64,000 nt of DNA, taken from Sacculina carcini. Taxonomy: Eukaryota > Arthropoda > Thecostraca > Sacculinidae. The notes under the pieces were generated by a model. It was not told where the DNA came from. It saw only the letters and a program-made list of their open reading frames with translations, and ran no database searches. The stretch spans positions 4,824,750 through 4,888,749 of the forward strand of contig OU696583.1 in the NCBI GenBank assembly GCA_916048095.2, written 5' to 3'. This document shows, piece by piece, positions 29,471-41,770 of the stretch (positions within the stretch are counted from its first letter, which is position 1; each line of letters opens with the position of its first letter). The translations under genes and the position numbers were made by a program.

Positions 29471-32400
29471 CGATACATGACTACTTGTGCACACAAGTTC
29501 GACTGACATCGCAAAGATGTCAAAATTGACCGAAATCGGTCATTTTCGATACTTGTCTACACATATGTCATTGACATCCCGAAAGCATCAAAATTGACCG
29601 AAATCACAAGTTCGACTGACATCGCAAAAACGTCAAAATTGACCGAAGTCGGTCATTTTCGATGCTTGTGAACACGTATGTCACTGACATCCCGAAAACG
29701 TCAAAATTGACCGAAATCGGTCATTTTCGATACATGACTACTTGTGCACACTAGTTCGACTGACATCGCAAATACGTCAAAATTGACCGAAATTGGTCAT
29801 TTTCGATACTTGTGCACACGAGTTCCACTGAAATCGCAAGAACGTCAAAATTGACCGAAATCGGTAATTTTCGATACTTGTGCACACAGATCCACTGACA
29901 TCGCAAATACGTCAAAATTGACCGAAATTGGTCATTTTCGATACTTGTGCACACGAGTTCCACTGAAATCGCAAAAACGTCAAAATTGACCCAAATCGGT
30001 AATTTTCGATACTTGTGCACACAAGATCCACTGACATCGAAAAGATGTCAAAATTGACCAAAATAGGTCATTTTCGATACTTGTCTACACGTATGTCATT
30101 GACATCCCGAAAACATCAAATGTGACCGAAATCGTTCATTTTCCATACTTGTGCACACAAGTTCGACTGACATCGCAAAAACGTCAAAATTGACCGAAAG
30201 CGGTCATTTTCGATACTTGTGCACACGAGTTCCACTGAAATCGCAATTCGTCAAAATTGACCGAAATCGGTAGTTTTCGAGACTTGTACACACAAGATCC
30301 ACTGACATCGCAAATACGTCAAAATTGGCCGAAATCGGTCATTTTCGATACTTGTCTACACGTATGTCATTGACATCCCGAAAACATCAAAATTGACCGA
30401 AATCGTTCATTTTCCATACTTGTGCATACGAGTTCCACTGATATCGTGAAAACGTCAAAATTGACCGAAATCAGTCTTTTACGATACTTGTCTACACATA
30501 TGTCATAGACATCCCGAAGCATAAAAATTGACCGAAATCGGTCATTTTCGATGCTTGTGAACACGTATGTCACTGACATCCCGAAAACGTCAAAATTGAC
30601 CGAAATCGGTCATTTTCGATACTTGTCTACACATATGTCATTGACATCCCGAAAGCATCAAAATTGACCGAAATCGGTCATTTTCGATATTTGTGCACAC
30701 AAGTTCGAATGAAATCGCAAAAAACGTCAAAATTGACCGAAATCGGTCATTTTCGATACTTGTGCACACGAGTTCCACTGAAATCGCAAGAAACGTCAAA
30801 ATTGACCGAAATCGGTCATTTTCGATACTTGTCAACACATCCCGAAAGTCAATGACAATGACATCCCGAAAGCATCAAATTTGACCGAAATCGGTCATTT
30901 TCGATACTTGTGCACACAAGTTCGACTGACATCGCAAAAACGTCAAAATTGGCCGAAATTGGTCATTTTCGATACTTGTCTACACGTATGTCCTTGGCAT
31001 TTCCGAAAACATCAAAATTGACCGAAATCGGTCATTTTCGATACTTGTCTACACATATGTCATTGACATCCCGAAAGCATCAAAATTGACCGAAATCGGT
31101 CATTTTCGATACTTGTGCACACTAGGTTGACTGACATCGTAAATACGTCAAAATTGACCGAAATTGGTCATTTTCGATACTTGTGCACACGAGTTCCACT
31201 GAAATCGCAAAAACGTCCAAATTGACCGAAATCGGTAATTTTCGATACTTGTGCACACAAGATCCACTGACATCGCAAAGACGTCAAAATTGACCGAAAT
31301 CGATCATTTACGATACTTGTCTACACGTATGTCATTGACATCCCGAAAACATCAAAATTGACCGAAATCGTTCATTTTCCATACTTGTGCACACAAGTTC
31401 GACTGACATCGCAAAAACGTCAAAATTGACCGAAATCGGTCATTTACGATACTTGTCTACACATATGTCATTGACATCCCGAAAGCATCAAAATTGACCG
31501 AAATCGGTCATTTTCGATACTTGTGCACACGAGTTCCACTGAAATCGCAAAAACGTCAAAATTGACCGAAATCGGTCGATTTCGATACTTGTACGCACAA
31601 GATCCACTGACATCGCAAAAACGTCAAAATTGACCGAAGTCGGTCATTTTCGATACATGTGCACACGAGTTCCACTGACATCGCAAAAACGTCAAAATTG
31701 ACCGAAAACGGTCATTTTCGATACTTGTGCACACAAGTTCGACTGACATCGCAAAGATGTCAAAATTGACCGAAATCGGCATTTTCGATACTTGTCTACA
31801 CATATGTCATTGACATCCCGAAAGCATAAAAATTGACCGAAATCGGTCATTTTCGATACTTGTCTACACGTATGTCATTGACATCCCGAAAACATCAAAA
31901 TTGACCGAAATCGGTCATTTTCGATACTTATGCACACAATTTCGACTGACATCGCAAAAACGTCAAAATCGACCGAAATCGGTCATTTTCGATGCTTGTG
32001 AACACGTATGTCAATGACATCCCGAAAACGTCAAAATTGACCGAAATCGGTCATTTTCGATACTTGTGCACACTAGTTCGACTGACATCGCAAATACGTC
32101 AAAATTGACCGAAGTTGGTCATTTTCGATACTTGTACACACAATTTCGACTGACATCGCAAAAACGTCAAAATCGACCGAAATCGGTAATTTTCGATACT
32201 TGTGCACACAAGATCCACTGACATCGCAAAGATGTCAAAATTGACCGAAATAGGTCATTTTCGATACTTGTCTACACGTATGTCATTGACATCCCGAAAA
32301 CATCAAAATTGACCGAAATCGTTTATTTTCCATACTTGTGCACACAAGTTCGACTGACATCGCAAAAACGTCAAAATTGACCGAAATCGGTCATTTTCGA

Positions 32401-34372
32401 TACTTGTGCACACAAGATCCACTGACATCGCAAAGACGTCAAAATTGACCGAAATCGATCATTTTCGATACTTGTCTACACGTATGTCATTGACATCCCG
32501 AAAACATCAAAATTGACCGAAATCGTTCATTTTCCATACTTGTGCACACAAGTTCGACTGACATCGCAAAAACGTCAAAATTTACCGAAATCGGTCATTT
32601 ACGATACTTGTCTACACATATGTCATTGACATCCCGAAAGCATCAAAATTTACCGAAATCGGTCATTTTCGATACTTGTGCACACGAGTTCCACTGAAAT
32701 CGCAAAAACGTCAAAATTGACCGAAATCGGTCGATTTCGATACTTGTACACAAAAGATCCATTGACATCGCAAAGACGTCAAAATTGACCGAAGTCGGTC
32801 ATTTTCGATACATGTGCACACGAGTTCCACTGACATCGCAAAAACGTCAAAATTGACCGAAAACGGTCATTTTCGATACTTGTGCACACAAGTTCGACTG
32901 ACATCGCAAATATGTCAAAATTGACCGAAATCGGCATTTTCGATACTTGTCTCCACATATGTCATTGACATCCCGAAAGCATAAAAACTGACCGAAATCG
33001 GTCATTTTCGATACTTGTCTACACGTATATCATTGACATCCCGAAAACATCAAAATTGACCGAAATCGGTCATTTTCGATACTTATGCACACAATTTCGA
33101 CTGACATCGCAAAAACGTCAAAATCGACCGAAATCGGTCATTTTCGATGCTTGTGAACACGTATGTCACTGACATCCCGAAAACGTCAAAATTGACCGAA
33201 ATCGGTCATTTTCGATACTTGTGCACACTAGTTCGACTGACATCGCAAATACGTCAAAATTGACCGAAGTTGGTCATTTTCGATACTTGTACACACAATT
33301 TCGACTGACATCGCAAAAACGTCAAAATCGACCGACATCGGTAATTTTCGATACTTGTGCACACAAGATCCACTGACATCGAAAAGATGTCAAAATTGAC
33401 CGAAATAGGTCAATTTTCGATACTTGTCTACACGTATGTCATTGACATCCCGAAAACATCAAAATTGACCGAAATCGTTTATTTTCCATACTTGTGCACA
33501 CAAGTTCGACTGACATCGCAAAAACGTCAAAATTGACCGAAAGCGGTCATTTTCGATACTTGTGCACACGAGTTCCACTGAAATCGCAATTCGACAAAAT
33601 TGACCGAAATCGGTAGTTTTCGAGACTTGTACACACAAGATCCACTGACATCGCAAAAGACGTCAAAATTGGCCGAAATCGGGTCATTTTCGATACTTGT
33701 CTACACGTATGTCATTGACATCCCGAAAACATCAAAATTGACCCGAACTCGTTCATTTTCCATACTTGTGCATACGAGTTCCACTGATATCGCGAAAACG
33801 TCAAAATTGACCGAAATCGATCATTTACGATACTTGTCTACACATATGTCATAGACATCCCGAAAGCATAAAAATTGACCGAAATCGGTCATTTTCGATG
33901 CTTGTGAACACGTATGTCACTGACATCCCGAAAACGTCAAAATTGACCGAAATCGGTCATTTTCGATACTTGTCTACACATATGTCATTGACATCCCGAA
34001 AGCATCAAAATTGACCGAAATCGGTCATTTTCGATACTTGTGCACACAAGTTCCACTGAAATCGCAAGAAACGTCAAAATTGACCGAAAACGGTCATTTT
34101 CGATACTTGTACGCACAAGATCCATTGACATCGCAAAAACGTCAAAATTGACCGAAGTCGGTCATTTTCGATACATGTGCACACGAGTTCCACTGACATC
34201 GCAAAAACGTCAAAATTGACCGAAAACGGTCATTTTCGATACTTGTGCACACAAGTTCGACTGACATCGCAAATATGTCAAAATTGACCGAAATCGGCAT
34301 TTTCGATACTTGTCTCCACATATGTCATTGACATCCCGAAAGCATAAAAATTGACCGAAATCGGTCAATTTT
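29471..34372 (+). repeat. 68-bp satellite array, second block
   Basis: About 72 monomers, same orientation and variants as the first block. The marker variant GAAATCGCAATTCGTCAAAA seen at about 19660, 21121 and 22328 recurs near 30238, and a near-identical form near 33583. The run CATACGAGTTCCACTGATAT at about 22518 recurs near 30425 and 33772. Long segments are therefore duplicated across the LINE insertion. It ends at the assembly gap in a core followed by AATTTT. Confidence 0.96.
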
Positions 34373-34572
34373 NNNNNNNNNNNNNNNNNNNNNNNNNNNN
34401 NNNNNNNNNNNNNNNNNNNNNNNNNNNNNNNNNNNNNNNNNNNNNNNNNNNNNNNNNNNNNNNNNNNNNNNNNNNNNNNNNNNNNNNNNNNNNNNNNNNN
34501 NNNNNNNNNNNNNNNNNNNNNNNNNNNNNNNNNNNNNNNNNNNNNNNNNNNNNNNNNNNNNNNNNNNNNNNN
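34373..34572. other. Assembly gap (200 N)
   Basis: Exactly 200 undetermined bases inside the satellite. The round length suggests a placeholder, so the true distance is unknown. Confidence 0.99.
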
Positions 34573-37362
34573 CGTTTTTGCGATTTCAGTGACACTAGTG
34601 TGCACAAGTATCGAAAATGACCGATTTCGGTCAATTTTGATGCTTTCGGGATGTCAATGACATATGTGTAGACAAGTATCGAAAATGACCGATTTCGGTG
34701 AATTTTGACGTTTTTGCGATTTCAGTGGAACTCGTATGCACAAGTATCGAAAATGACCGATTTCGGTCAATATTGATGATTTCGGGATGTCAATGACATA
34801 TGTGTTTGACAAGTATCGAAAATGACCGATTTCGGTCAATTTTGACGTTTTCGCGATGTCAGTGGAACTCGTATGCACAAGTATCGAAAATGACCGATTT
34901 CGGTCAATTTTGATGTTTTCGGGATGTCCATGACATACGTGTAGACAAGTATCGAAAATGACCGATTTCGGTCTATTTTGACGTTTTCGCGATGTCAGTG
35001 GAACTCGTATGCAGAAGTATCGAAAATGACCGATTTCGGTCAATTTTGATGCTTTCGTGATGACAATGACATATGTGTAGACAAGTATAGAAAATTACCG
35101 ATTTCGGTCAATTTTGACGTTTTTGCGATGTAAGTCGAACTTGTGTGCACAAGTATCGAAAATGACCGATTTCGGTCAATTTTGACATTTTTGCGATGTC
35201 AGTCGAGTTTGTGTGCACAAGTATCGAAAATTACCGGTATCGGTCAATTTTGATGTTTTCGGGATGTCAATGACATACGTGTAGACAAGTATCGAAAATG
35301 ACCGATTTCGGTCAATTTTGACGTTTTTGCGATGTCAGTCGAACTTGTGTGCACAAGTATGGAAAATGACCTATTTCGGTCAATTTTGACGTTTTCGCGA
35401 TGTCAGTGGAACTCGTATGCAGAAGTATCGAAAATGACCGATTTCGGTCAATATTGATGTTTTCGGGATGTCAATGACATACGTGTGCACAAGTATCGAA
35501 AATGACAGATTTCGGTCAATTTTGACGTTTTCGCGATGTCAGTGGAACTCGTATGCAGAAGTATCGAAAATGACCGATTTCGGTCAATATTGATGCTTTC
35601 GGGATGTCAATGACATATGTGTAGACAAGTATCGAAAATGACCGATTTCGGTCAATTTTGACGTTTTCGCGATGTCAGTGGAACTCGTATCGAAAATGCA
35701 CAAGTATCGAAAATGACCGATTTCGGTCAATATTGATGCTTTCGGGATGTCAATGACATATGTGTAGACAAGTATCGAGAATGACCGATTTCGGTCAATT
35801 TTGACGTTTTCGCGATGTCAGTGGAACTCGTATCGAAAATGCACAAGTATCGAAAATGACCGATTTCGGTCAATATTGATGCTTTCGGGATGTCAATGAC
35901 ATATGCGTAGACAAGTATCGAAAATGACCGATTTCGGTCAATTTTGACGTTTTTGCGATGTCAGTCGAACTTGTGTGCACAAGTATGGAAAATGACCTAT
36001 TTCGGTCAATTTTGATGTTTTCGGGATGTCAATGACATACGTGTAGACAAATATCGAAAATGACCGATTTCGGTCAATTTTGATGATTTTGGGATGTCAA
36101 TGACATATGTGTAGACAAGTATCGAAAATGACCGATTTCGGTCAATTTTGACGTTTTTTGCGATTTCAGTGGAACTTGTGTGCACAAGTATCGAAAATGA
36201 CCGATTTCGGTCAATTTTGATGTTTTCGGGATGTCAATGACATACGTGCAGACAAGTATCGAAAATGACTGATTTCGGTCAATTTTGACGTTTTCGGGAT
36301 GTCAGTGACATACGTGTGCACAAGTATCGAAAATGACCGATTTCGGTCTATTTTGACGTTTTCGCGATGTCAGTGGAACTCGTATGCAGAAGTATCGAAA
36401 ATGACCGATTTCGGTCAATATTGATGCTTTCGGGATGTCAATGACATATGTGTAGACAAGTATCGAAATTGACCGATTTCGGTCAATTTTGACGTTTGCG
36501 CGATGTCAGTGGAACTCGTATCGAAAATGCACAAGTATCGAAAATGACCGATTTCGGTCAATATTGATGCTTTCGGGATGTCAATGACATATGCGTAGAC
36601 AAGTATCGAAAATGATCGATTTCGGTCAATTTTGACGTTTTTGCGATGTCAGTCGAACTTGTGTGCACAAGTATGGAAAATGACCTATTTCGGTCAATTT
36701 TGATGTTTTCGGGATGTCAATGACATACGTGTAGACAAATATCGAAAATGACCGATTTCGGTCAATTTTGATGATTTTGGGATGTCAATGATATATGTGT
36801 AGACAAGTATCGAAAATGACCGATTTCGGTCAATTTTGACGTTTTTGCGATTTCAGTGGAACTTGTGTGCACAAGTATCGAAAATGACCGATTTCGGTCA
36901 ATTTTGATGTTTTCGAGATGTCAATGACATACGTGCAGACAAGTATCGAAAATGACTGATTTCGGTCAATTTTGACGTTTTCGGGATGTCAGTGACATAC
37001 GTGTGCACAAGTATCGAAAATGACCGATTTCGGTCTATTTTGACGTTTTCGCGATGTCAGTGGAACTCGTATGCAGAAGTATCGAAAATGACCGATTTCG
37101 GTCAATATTGATGCTTTCGGGATGTCAATGACATATGTGTAGACAAGTATCGAAATTGACCGATTTCGGTCAATTTTGACGTTTTCGCGATGTCAGTGGA
37201 ACTCGTATGCACAAGTATCGAAAATGACCGATTTCGGTCAATATTGATGCTTTCGGGATGTCAACGACATATGTGTAGAAAAGTATCGAAAATGACCGAT
37301 TTCGGTCAATTTTGACGTTTTCGCGATATCAGTGGAACTCGTATGCACAAGTATCGAAAATG
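34573..37362 (-). repeat. 68-bp satellite array in inverted orientation
   Basis: About 41 monomers reading as the reverse complement of the blocks before the gap (GACCGATTTCGGTCAATTTT, then GTGCACAAGTATCGAAAATG). Contains its own variants, for example a duplicated AAGTATCGAAAATG junction at about 35690, 35835 and 36525, and repeated blocks (35870-36300 resembles 36560-37000). It ends at about 37362, where Gypsy sequence starts. Confidence 0.96.
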
Positions 37363-40300
37363 AGATGGAAGAAAACAAGGAAGGGGGAGCTGCTGCGTCG
37401 GCAGTTTCCCCCTCAACGCATTGACGGCGCCCGGCCGATCGCCTATTGTCGGCGCAGTTGTTGGCGATAGGAAAGTGAGGGCGCTCATCGACAATGGCTG
37501 TTCAACAACCATGACCACTAAAGAGCTGCGCAGTGAGCTTCGCGCAAAAGTAAAGTCTGTTGTTACAGTGGACGGAAATGCAATTAGGTGTGTGGGAGTG
37601 GGTCGTGGGAACATCGCTGTCGGAGGTGTTTGGTTGGGCGTTCCATGTATAGTGCTAGAGTCGGTGATAAGCGGCGTCGATATTGTTTGTGGAATGGATG
37701 TGATAGAGAGATTGGGAGGAGTCATGATAGGTGGTTCAGCAGAGTCGGTTAAATTTGGTAAGCAGATGAATGAGTGCGTTGGCGTTACTGTCGTTGACAG
37801 AGCACAGTACCAGAGAGATGACGCGAGGGGAAACACTTGTAGAATTGTTGATAAAGACTTACTCGCAGAGTTTGATGGTAGGAAGTGGGTGGTTGAGTAC
37901 AAGTGGAAGAACCGGCCACCGAATCTTAGGAATTATACGGGGTACTACAGGCGAGCAATATCCGAGGTTGACAAGGAGAAGTTTGATGCTGAAGTTGAGA
38001 GGTGGATACGGGATGGTGTACTCGTGCCGTGGAAGGAAGACGTGAATGAAGGTATCACCCCACTCATGGCCGTAGTACAGGTGAATAAGGGAAAGGTCCG
38101 ACCAGTGCTCGACTTTAGAGAGCTGAATGATTTTGTCTCTTGTCATACTGGAGAGGATGTCACGGACGTATGTAGCGAGATGCTCAGGAGGTGGCGCCAA
38201 GTGGAGGGAGGTACCACGATTGTTGATTTGAAGGCGGCGTATTTACAGGTGCATGTACTGAAGGACTTGTGGCAATATCAGCTGGTCAACCACAATGGGA
38301 AAACATACTGTCTTACGAGGATGGGTTTTGGTTTGTGTTCTGCGCCCAAGATTATGTCTAAAATATTGAAAACAGTGCTGAGCAAAGATGATAAGATACG
38401 TGCAGCTACTTATTCTTACATTGACGACATCCTAGGTGACGAAACTATCACAAGTGCAGCCGATGCCATCTGGCGCGGTTTGGCTTTGAGGCCAAGTCTC
38501 CCGAGCCGCTGGTTGGAGGATCTGCGTTGGGGCTGAAGTTGGAGAGGAGTGTTGACGGTGGGTTGATGTTTCACAGAGGGAACGAGGTGCCTGAAATCGG
38601 CAAACAACTAACCAGACGCGATCTGTTTTCTATTTGTGGCAAATTAGTCCGCCATTATCCGGTGGCAGGATGGCTCAGGACGGCTTGTAGTTATATAAAG
38701 CGCCGAGCGGAAGGTAGCGCGTGGAGTGAGAAAGTTGATCCGAGCACGGTCGAGCGACTCAAAGAGGTGGTTGCTTCAGTGAAGGAGAATGATCCTGTGA
38801 GGGCGTATGGAACGTGAAGCAGAATGAAGACGGAGTTGTGTGGTGTGATGCCAGTAACCTTGCACTTGGGGTGGTTCTGGAGATTGGTGGAGTGATTGTG
38901 GAGGACGGTGCATGGCTTCGGAAGAAGGACGACTTCGGACATATAAACGTGGCGGAGATAGAAGTGGTAATGAAAGGCGTTGATGTGGCGTTGAAATGGA
39001 GCTTAAAGAAGTTGGAAGTGAAGACTGATTCGGCTACGGTGCATGCATGGTTGAAGTGTGTCATTGATGAAGAGAAGAAGATCAAAACGAAAGGGGCAGC
39101 GGAAATGATCGTGAAGCGAAGACTAGGAATATTGAAGCAGGTGATGGGGGAGTACGATTTGGCGTTGACTGTGAGTCTCGTGCCTACACTCGCCAATAAA
39201 GCTGACGCTCTGACTCGCGTGAAACGGTCATGTCTGACAAGTGATGTCGCTCCAGTTTCGCCTGACAATGTTTTGTGTTGCGTTGGTGCTGTGGATTGGC
39301 AGAAAACGCATGATTGGCATCATCTTGGCGTGGACCGAACGTTTCACATTGCGAAAAAATTGGATGCATCGGTGACCAAGCAGGCGGTGAAGCGTGTGGT
39401 TGAGAAATGTCGTAGGTGCCAGACAATTGATCCTGCACCTGTGTCTCACGAAGTGGGCAGGCTGAACATCGAGGTTAACTGGCGACGACTTGCAGTTGAT
39501 GTCACCCACTACAGAAATGTCCCATATTTGACGATGATGGATTGCGGCCCTAGTCGATTTTCAATATGGCGTAAACTCAATCGTGAAGCTGCAGACGAGA
39601 TAACTCGGAACATCGAGAGCGTATTCCTAGAAAGAGGGCCAGTAGCTGAGGTGTTAATGGATAACGGCACCGCTTTCCGTTCTAAAGAACTCAAGAAAAT
39701 GATGGAGAAGTGGAAAGTTCGACAGCTGTTTAGGGCGGCGTATCGACCCCAAGGGAATGGTATCGTAGAAAGGAGCCACCGCCAGATAAAGACTATCGCA
39801 AAAAAGAGTTCCATCTCTCCATTAGAGGCAGTATTCTGGTATAACGTGACACCTAAGTCAGGACAGATGGAAGCATCAGTGCCGCACCGGTCGCTATTCA
39901 ACTACGAGTGGAGGTATCCGTTTGTTGAGCCCACAAGAGATGCTTAGCCGGAATCGCCGTTGGTGATTGGAGAAGACGTGTGGGTGAAGCCCCCGAATGT
40001 TCGATGTACGAGTACGTGGAAAGCAGGACGAGTGACCCAGGTCAATTCGAGCAGCAATGTATCTGTTGATGGTGTTCCTCGGCATGTGCTGGACATTCGG
40101 AGGATGGTTGTGAATTCCGGTAGTTCGACTGATTCGAACAATGAAGATGACGTTGAGGGGATCCCCAGCGTTCAGAACAGGCACAGCCAACCAGAAGAGA
40201 CGAACGCCGTTATCCAGTTAGGGAAAGGCGCAGACCGGTGTGGACACAAGACTACGATTGCGAGGACTAAAATCTGATCTCAAGATCAGGAGGGCGTGTG

Positions 40301-40505
40301 GTTTTATATTATTAATTAGCATTGCGTTTAGTGTCAAGTTCTTTTTATTTATATGACGTCATATCAACTAAAGTCCGTGAGATTGGGGACGAGGGTGGCG
40401 CGGCGGGGGCGAGAGGCGGTGACGACGTGGGGTAGCGTGAGACGTGACGTTGTGAAGATCGGCTGATACTCGTACATGTGAATTTATTTTCGTGTTACAC
40501 TACAC
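37363..40505 (+). mobile_element. Ty3/Gypsy element, protease to 3' LTR (fossil)
   Basis: Parts in order: aspartic protease (ALIDNGCSTTMT, near 37475), RT (RPVLDFRELNDF, TIVDLKAAYLQVHV, TRMGFGLCSAPKIM, YSYIDDIL), RNase H (VVWCDASNLALGVVLEIGG, INVAEIEVVMKG, KTDSATVHAWL), integrase zinc domain (HHLG..H, CRRCQ), integrase core (LAVDVTHY, MDCGPSRFS, LMDNGTAF, NGIVERSHR), C-terminal domain (SVDGVPRHVLDIRR), a polypurine tract at about 40281-40296, and a 3' LTR starting TGTGGTTTTA at 40297, perhaps ending near 40505. Gag and the 5' LTR are missing at the satellite border. Same group as 6.3-7.6 kb and 52-55.4 kb. Middle-aged; about two breaks. Confidence 0.88.
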
Positions 40506-40697
40506 ATATTTTACCAAGCGGGCCTGCGAGGCCCGGATGTGATACAAGCACTGTTGAACTTCGTTATGAGTCTGGACTAGCTAAAACATGTTGCAACACG
40601 TGTTGCTGCTGCCGCTGTCACATTCAATGCATTCTGCTGTTGCTCTTGCATCATATTTAACAAGATGCAACATGTTGTAATGTGTAACACGTTGCAT
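40506..40697 (+). repeat. piggyBac 5' flank with about 105-bp repeat units, part 1
   Basis: Contains a small perfect hairpin CGGGCCT GCG AGGCCCG (40519-40535) and one unit of a roughly 105-bp repeat (GTTGCAACACGTG near 40588, TCTGCTGTTGCTCTTG near 40630). More units follow the hAT element at 45378-45555 (GTTGCAACACGTGCAGATAG, TCTGCTGTTGCTCTGG, then another copy 100 bp on). Probably the 5' region of the piggyBac element, split by the hAT insertion. Confidence 0.6.
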
Positions 40698-41045
40698 GTT
40701 GCAACTAGAGATGCGACCTAAAAAAACCGACGGTTTTTATTATAAAACGTTTTTTTGCCAAAAAAAACCGCGACCAAAAAAACACGTTCTTTTTGGTTTT
40801 TTTTGAAGAGTCATGCAAATAATTCAAATTATGGAAATGATATATTTGGGATATTAAATTAATTATTTTGTATGAACACATGAGTTATACATGCTATTAG
40901 TGACCCTATCAAATTGAATTATTATTAAATATGCACAATATAATTGTTATAAGGTGTCTGAAAGCCCTAATATAATTGCTTGCACAGTATTGTGCGGCAA
41001 TTCTATGTACAGTGAAGTTTTGCATTCAATTCAATTCAATTTGTG

Positions 41046-41370
41046 GACTCCGTGGTGTAGTTGTTAGCACACCGGCCTCACAAGCGGGAGGTCCGTGGTT
41101 CGAAACCCGGCGGAGCAGAATTTCATTGGGTGAATTCTATAATGCAACAGCTCCTGTCCACCCAGCAGAAAATGATGGTACCAGATATCAGTCATGAGTT
41201 GTGCCATGCATTCTGGGGAGGTGGCCCTCTCTAATACGTCTTGTGGCTCGTCCACTCGTCCTTGTGGCGCCATAGAAATTCGTGGAGTGGAGACCGTGGA
41301 TAGGGTCGGCGGTGGCAGCGAGCTGCACGGGGCACACCTTTGTGTTAATAAGCTTCGGCTTCTTCCCGTG
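41046..41370 (+). repeat. tRNA-Val-derived SINE-like repeat
   Basis: The head 41046-41117 (72 nt) resembles tRNA-Val(CAC): A-box-like GTGGTGTAGTTGTTAGCAC, anticodon loop CTCACAA with CAC, B box GGTTCGAAACC. Acceptor and T stems are mismatched (5/7 and 3/5 pairs), so it is not a working tRNA but could drive RNA polymerase III. The tRNA-unrelated body continues to about 41370 and is repeated, inverted and headless, at 631-888. Confidence 0.75.
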
Positions 41371-41770
41371 GAACCTGTGGAACCAAGACACTACCAAACA
41401 TAATGAATATATATTGATGAGCAGAACACGCAGAACAGTTGCACTTGCCAGATTCCTTACAAAATTGTCAACACACCCATTTATATAATATACAGCACAT
41501 GATGTCATATATAATTCTGTGAAGATGTACAGTATATATAGGTGTGTGTATGTATGTATGTGTGTGGGTGACGTATTGTTTTGTGGAAAGAGGAAGTGTG
41601 AAAGAGCGAGCACACGATGACTGGTTGCTGTGTGGACTAGTTGCAGAAACATGATGACGTAAGATTGCGTGCAGTTCCTGTGATATGACTCGTATGCATT
41701 TCCGAGTACAGTTACTATACAATATTAATCAATGTTGCAACGTGATGAATAATTGATGACACACGCCACA
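41371..41770 (-). repeat. 3' LTR of the nested Gypsy
   Basis: About 400 bp, ends ACGCCACA on the plus strand; matches 44035-44431 with about eight differences. Its outer end lacks about 20 bp found in the other LTR. Holds short (GTAT)n/(GT)n runs near 41545. Confidence 0.88.

Noticed and set aside
21301-34000. Open reading frames of 60-130 codons inside the satellite, in both orientations
   Set aside because: They follow the 68-bp period, consist of repeating peptides and occur on both strands; no start context or conserved domain. They are by-products of the repeat.
34210-34634. Reading frames spanning the N run
   Set aside because: They exist only because the gap was translated as unknown residues.
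16709-37362. CRISPR array
   Set aside because: Units are contiguous 68-bp satellite monomers with graded variants and no unique spacers, in an animal genome.
16709-37362. CENP-B box in the satellite
   Set aside because: The nearest CG-rich stretch (CTTTCGGGATGTCAATG on the minus strand) does not fit TTCG-N4-A-N2-CGGG.
41046-41117. Functional tRNA-Val gene
   Set aside because: Acceptor and T stems have several mismatches, and the sequence continues into a repeated body, so a tRNA-derived repeat fits better.
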